NCBI GenBank assembly: GCA_964393325.1
Contig: CAYMTE010000019.1
Coordinates: 1-15,439 of the forward strand
Length of the DNA stretch: 15,439 nucleotides
Source of the DNA: JBAZWV01 sp964393325
GTDB taxonomy: Bacteria > Patescibacteriota > Patescibacteriia > 2-12-FULL-60-25
Direction of reading: 5' to 3'
A program made the translations under genes and the position numbers. Below the pieces are notes generated by a model. The model searched no databases, was not told the origin of the DNA, and was given only the letters and a program-made list of their open reading frames with translations. Below, one piece after another: positions 13,830 to 15,439 of the stretch (position 1 is the first letter of the stretch; the number at the start of each line of letters is the position of its first letter).

Positions 13830-15439
13830 ATGTCCTACAAACGTCGTTCGCGTCGTCGTTGTTTCGTGTTTGTCGTGGGCGGAGTGATGAGCGGTGTGGG
13901 AAAGGGGGTAGCAACAGCGTCTATCGGCGCGTTGCTGAAGGCGAGAGGGTTGCGTGTGACGGCGGTAAAAATTGATCCCTATTTAAATGTTGATCCAGGG
14001 ACATTGAATCCGATCGAGCACGGAGAGGTGTTTGTGACCATGGATGGTCTTGAGACGGATCAAGATATCGGAAATTACGAACGGTTTTTGGACGAAGATC
14101 TCCATCGTATCAACTGCATGACCGCAGGGAGCGTACTTCAGTCTGTCATTAATCGCGAACGTGCGTTGGGGTATGGCGGAAAGACGGTGGAGTGGGTTCC
14201 GCATATTCCGCTCGAAGTGATTTCACGCATCAAGGATGCGGCAACGCTCGCGGACGCGGATGTGACGCTCGTTGAAATCGGAGGAACGGTTGGCGAGTAT
14301 CAAAATGCCATCTTCCTCGAAGCGTGTCGCATGATGCGATTGGAAGCGCCGAAGGACGTGCTGGTCGCAATCGTAAGCTACATGCCAATCCCGGGAAGTA
14401 TCGGCGAGATGAAATCAAAACCGACGCAGTATGCTGTGCGGACGTTGAATGCAGCGGGGTTACAGCCAGACCTTATCATTTGTCGATCAACGCAACCGAT
14501 TGATGAACCGCGGAAAAAGAAGTTGAGCGTGAGTTGTAATGTGGCGCCAGAGGACGTCATTGCGGCGCCAAACGTTTCATCTATTTACGAAGTGCCGTTG
14601 CGATTCCGAGAGCAAAACGTTACTGCGCGCATTGCGAAAAAACTCGGATTGCACACGAAGATTCCCACGTTGGATAATTGGAAGCGCCTGACGAGAGATA
14701 TTCAACTGGCAAAAAAACCGGTGCGCATTGGCATTGTCGGGAAGTATTTTTCGACCGGGGATTTCGTATTAACGGATTCCTATCTTTCCGTTCTCGAAGC
14801 GATCAAACATGCCGCGTGGGCGACGCATCGAAAGCCGGAGATCGTGTGGTTGAACAGTGAGGATTTTGAGCATCATCCCTCACGTGTCGCAAAAGAGTTG
14901 AAGCAGCTCGACGGCGTATTGATTCCGGGCGGATTCGGGACGCGAGGCATTGAAGGAAAATTGATGGCGATCAAGTATGTTCGCGAACACAAGATTCCGT
15001 ATCTCGGGTTGTGTTACGGGATGCAACTTGCAACCGTTGAAGTCGCGCGGAACGTATTGGGATGGAAAGACGCGAATACGACGGAGATTAATCCAAAAAC
15101 GTCGCATCCGGTGATTCATTTGATGAATGAGCAGGAAGAAAAGATGACGGATAAAAATTATGGCGGCACGATGCGGCTCGGTGAGTATCCGTGCAAGCTG
15201 AAAGCGGGGACGCTTGCGCGCAAACTCTACAAAACAGAGGTGATCATGGAACGTCATCGGCATCGTTTTGAGGCGAATCCTCTGTACCGCGACGAACTCG
15301 AAGCGGCAGGTCTCGTTGTTTCTGGCGCATCCCCAGACGGCACGCTTGCCGAGGTCGTTGAGTTTAAAAAACATCCCTTTTTTGTCGCGACGCAGTTTCA
15401 TCCGGAACTTCTTTCGCGACCGTTCCGCCCGCACCCGTT
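13830..15439 (+). CDS. pyrG: CTP synthase, last residues cut by window edge
   Basis: Forms CTP from UTP, ATP and glutamine. 536 residues are visible, close to the usual 530-550, so only the end is missing. Synthase domain (about 10-275): P-loop GGVMSGVGKG (17-26), KIDPYLNVDPGTLNP (47-61), DGLETDQDIGNYERF (72-86) where the usual form is DGxExDLDLGHYERF, and VEIGGTVGE (148-156) with the Mg-binding Glu. Glutaminase domain (about 300 onward): PGGFGxRG oxyanion-type motif, then GLCYGMQL carrying the nucleophile Cys (the usual form is GICLGMQ), and FHPE near the end with the catalytic His and Glu. The first ten residues are Arg-rich and extend the usual N-terminus slightly. The frame has no break. 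The start follows an extended -10 directly; no Shine-Dalgarno is seen. Confidence 0.97.
   Translation, partial: MSYKRRSRRRCFVFVVGGVMSGVGKGVATASIGALLKARGLRVTAVKIDPYLNVDPGTLNPIEHGEVFVTMDGLETDQDIGNYERFLDEDLHRINCMTAGSVLQSVINRERALGYGGKTVEWVPHIPLEVISRIKDAATLADADVTLVEIGGTVGEYQNAIFLEACRMMRLEAPKDVLVAIVSYMPIPGSIGEMKSKPTQYAVRTLNAAGLQPDLIICRSTQPIDEPRKKKLSVSCNVAPEDVIAAPNVSSIYEVPLRFREQNVTARIAKKLGLHTKIPTLDNWKRLTRDIQLAKKPVRIGIVGKYFSTGDFVLTDSYLSVLEAIKHAAWATHRKPEIVWLNSEDFEHHPSRVAKELKQLDGVLIPGGFGTRGIEGKLMAIKYVREHKIPYLGLCYGMQLATVEVARNVLGWKDANTTEINPKTSHPVIHLMNEQEEKMTDKNYGGTMRLGEYPCKLKAGTLARKLYKTEVIMERHRHRFEANPLYRDELEAAGLVVSGASPDGTLAEVVEFKKHPFFVATQFHPELLSRPFRPHP

Noticed and set aside
14880..15434. Minus-strand open frame of 184 codons
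   Set aside because: Antisense to pyrG, which is certain; the translation is Arg/Phe-rich without motifs.
1..15439. CRISPR arrays, tRNA or rRNA genes, insertion sequences, attachment sites
   Set aside because: No regularly spaced direct repeats, cloverleaf-like segments or transposase-like reading frames were seen, and the few gaps between genes are too short to hold them.

Overview
This window looks like a compact chromosomal segment from a Candidate Phyla Radiation (Patescibacteria) bacterium or a close relative. Coding density is about 98%: the longest gap between genes is 73 bases, and no stretch over 300 bases lacks a gene. The lineage call is inference. It rests on the degenerate PriA, the PEGA/beta-propeller membrane protein, the secreted lysozyme-fold protein with C-terminal repeats, and the lack of Shine-Dalgarno motifs. 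I see no rRNA, tRNA, CRISPR array, insertion sequence or phage gene.

Left block, minus strand (5203 down to 1): secreted lysozyme-like protein, LigB/MEMO-type protein, PriA-like protein, peptide deformylase (def) and methionyl-tRNA formyltransferase (fmt, cut by the window edge). They form one tight run. The first pair overlaps by ATGA, and the later gaps are 20, 14 and 2 bases. priA-def-fmt is a known bacterial gene order: Fmt formylates initiator Met-tRNA and Def removes the formyl group from new proteins.

Middle block, plus strand (5255-10620): a GT-C type multi-membrane glycosyltransferase-like protein, an ATGA-coupled single-pass extracytoplasmic protein of unknown function and a 65-residue two-helix membrane protein. 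They are followed by dTDP-glucose 4,6-dehydratase (rmlB) and long-form glucose-1-phosphate thymidylyltransferase (rmlA). Together they read as a surface glycan locus: RmlA makes dTDP-glucose, RmlB makes the 4-keto-6-deoxy sugar, and the membrane proteins may transfer sugars or handle the product outside the cell. rmlC and rmlD are not in the window.

Right block: a PEGA-domain membrane protein with a probable beta-propeller (minus strand, 11936-10635), divergent from a C-terminal processing protease (S41, plus strand). Then come a NUDIX hydrolase that overlaps the protease gene by 77 bases, and CTP synthase (pyrG), cut near its 3' end.

The most interesting signal is regulatory. None of the 13 start codons has a convincing Shine-Dalgarno sequence. 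At up to ten of them a sigma70-type -10 hexamer ends only 6 to 11 bases before the start codon (20 for rmlB if its ATG is used), and at five there is also a -35 match at exactly 17 bp. This predicts leaderless or nearly leaderless mRNAs as the normal mode here. Two divergent intergenic regions (5204-5254 and 11937-12009) pack two promoters each and contain short inverted repeats, so they are good candidates for coordinated or mutually exclusive control.
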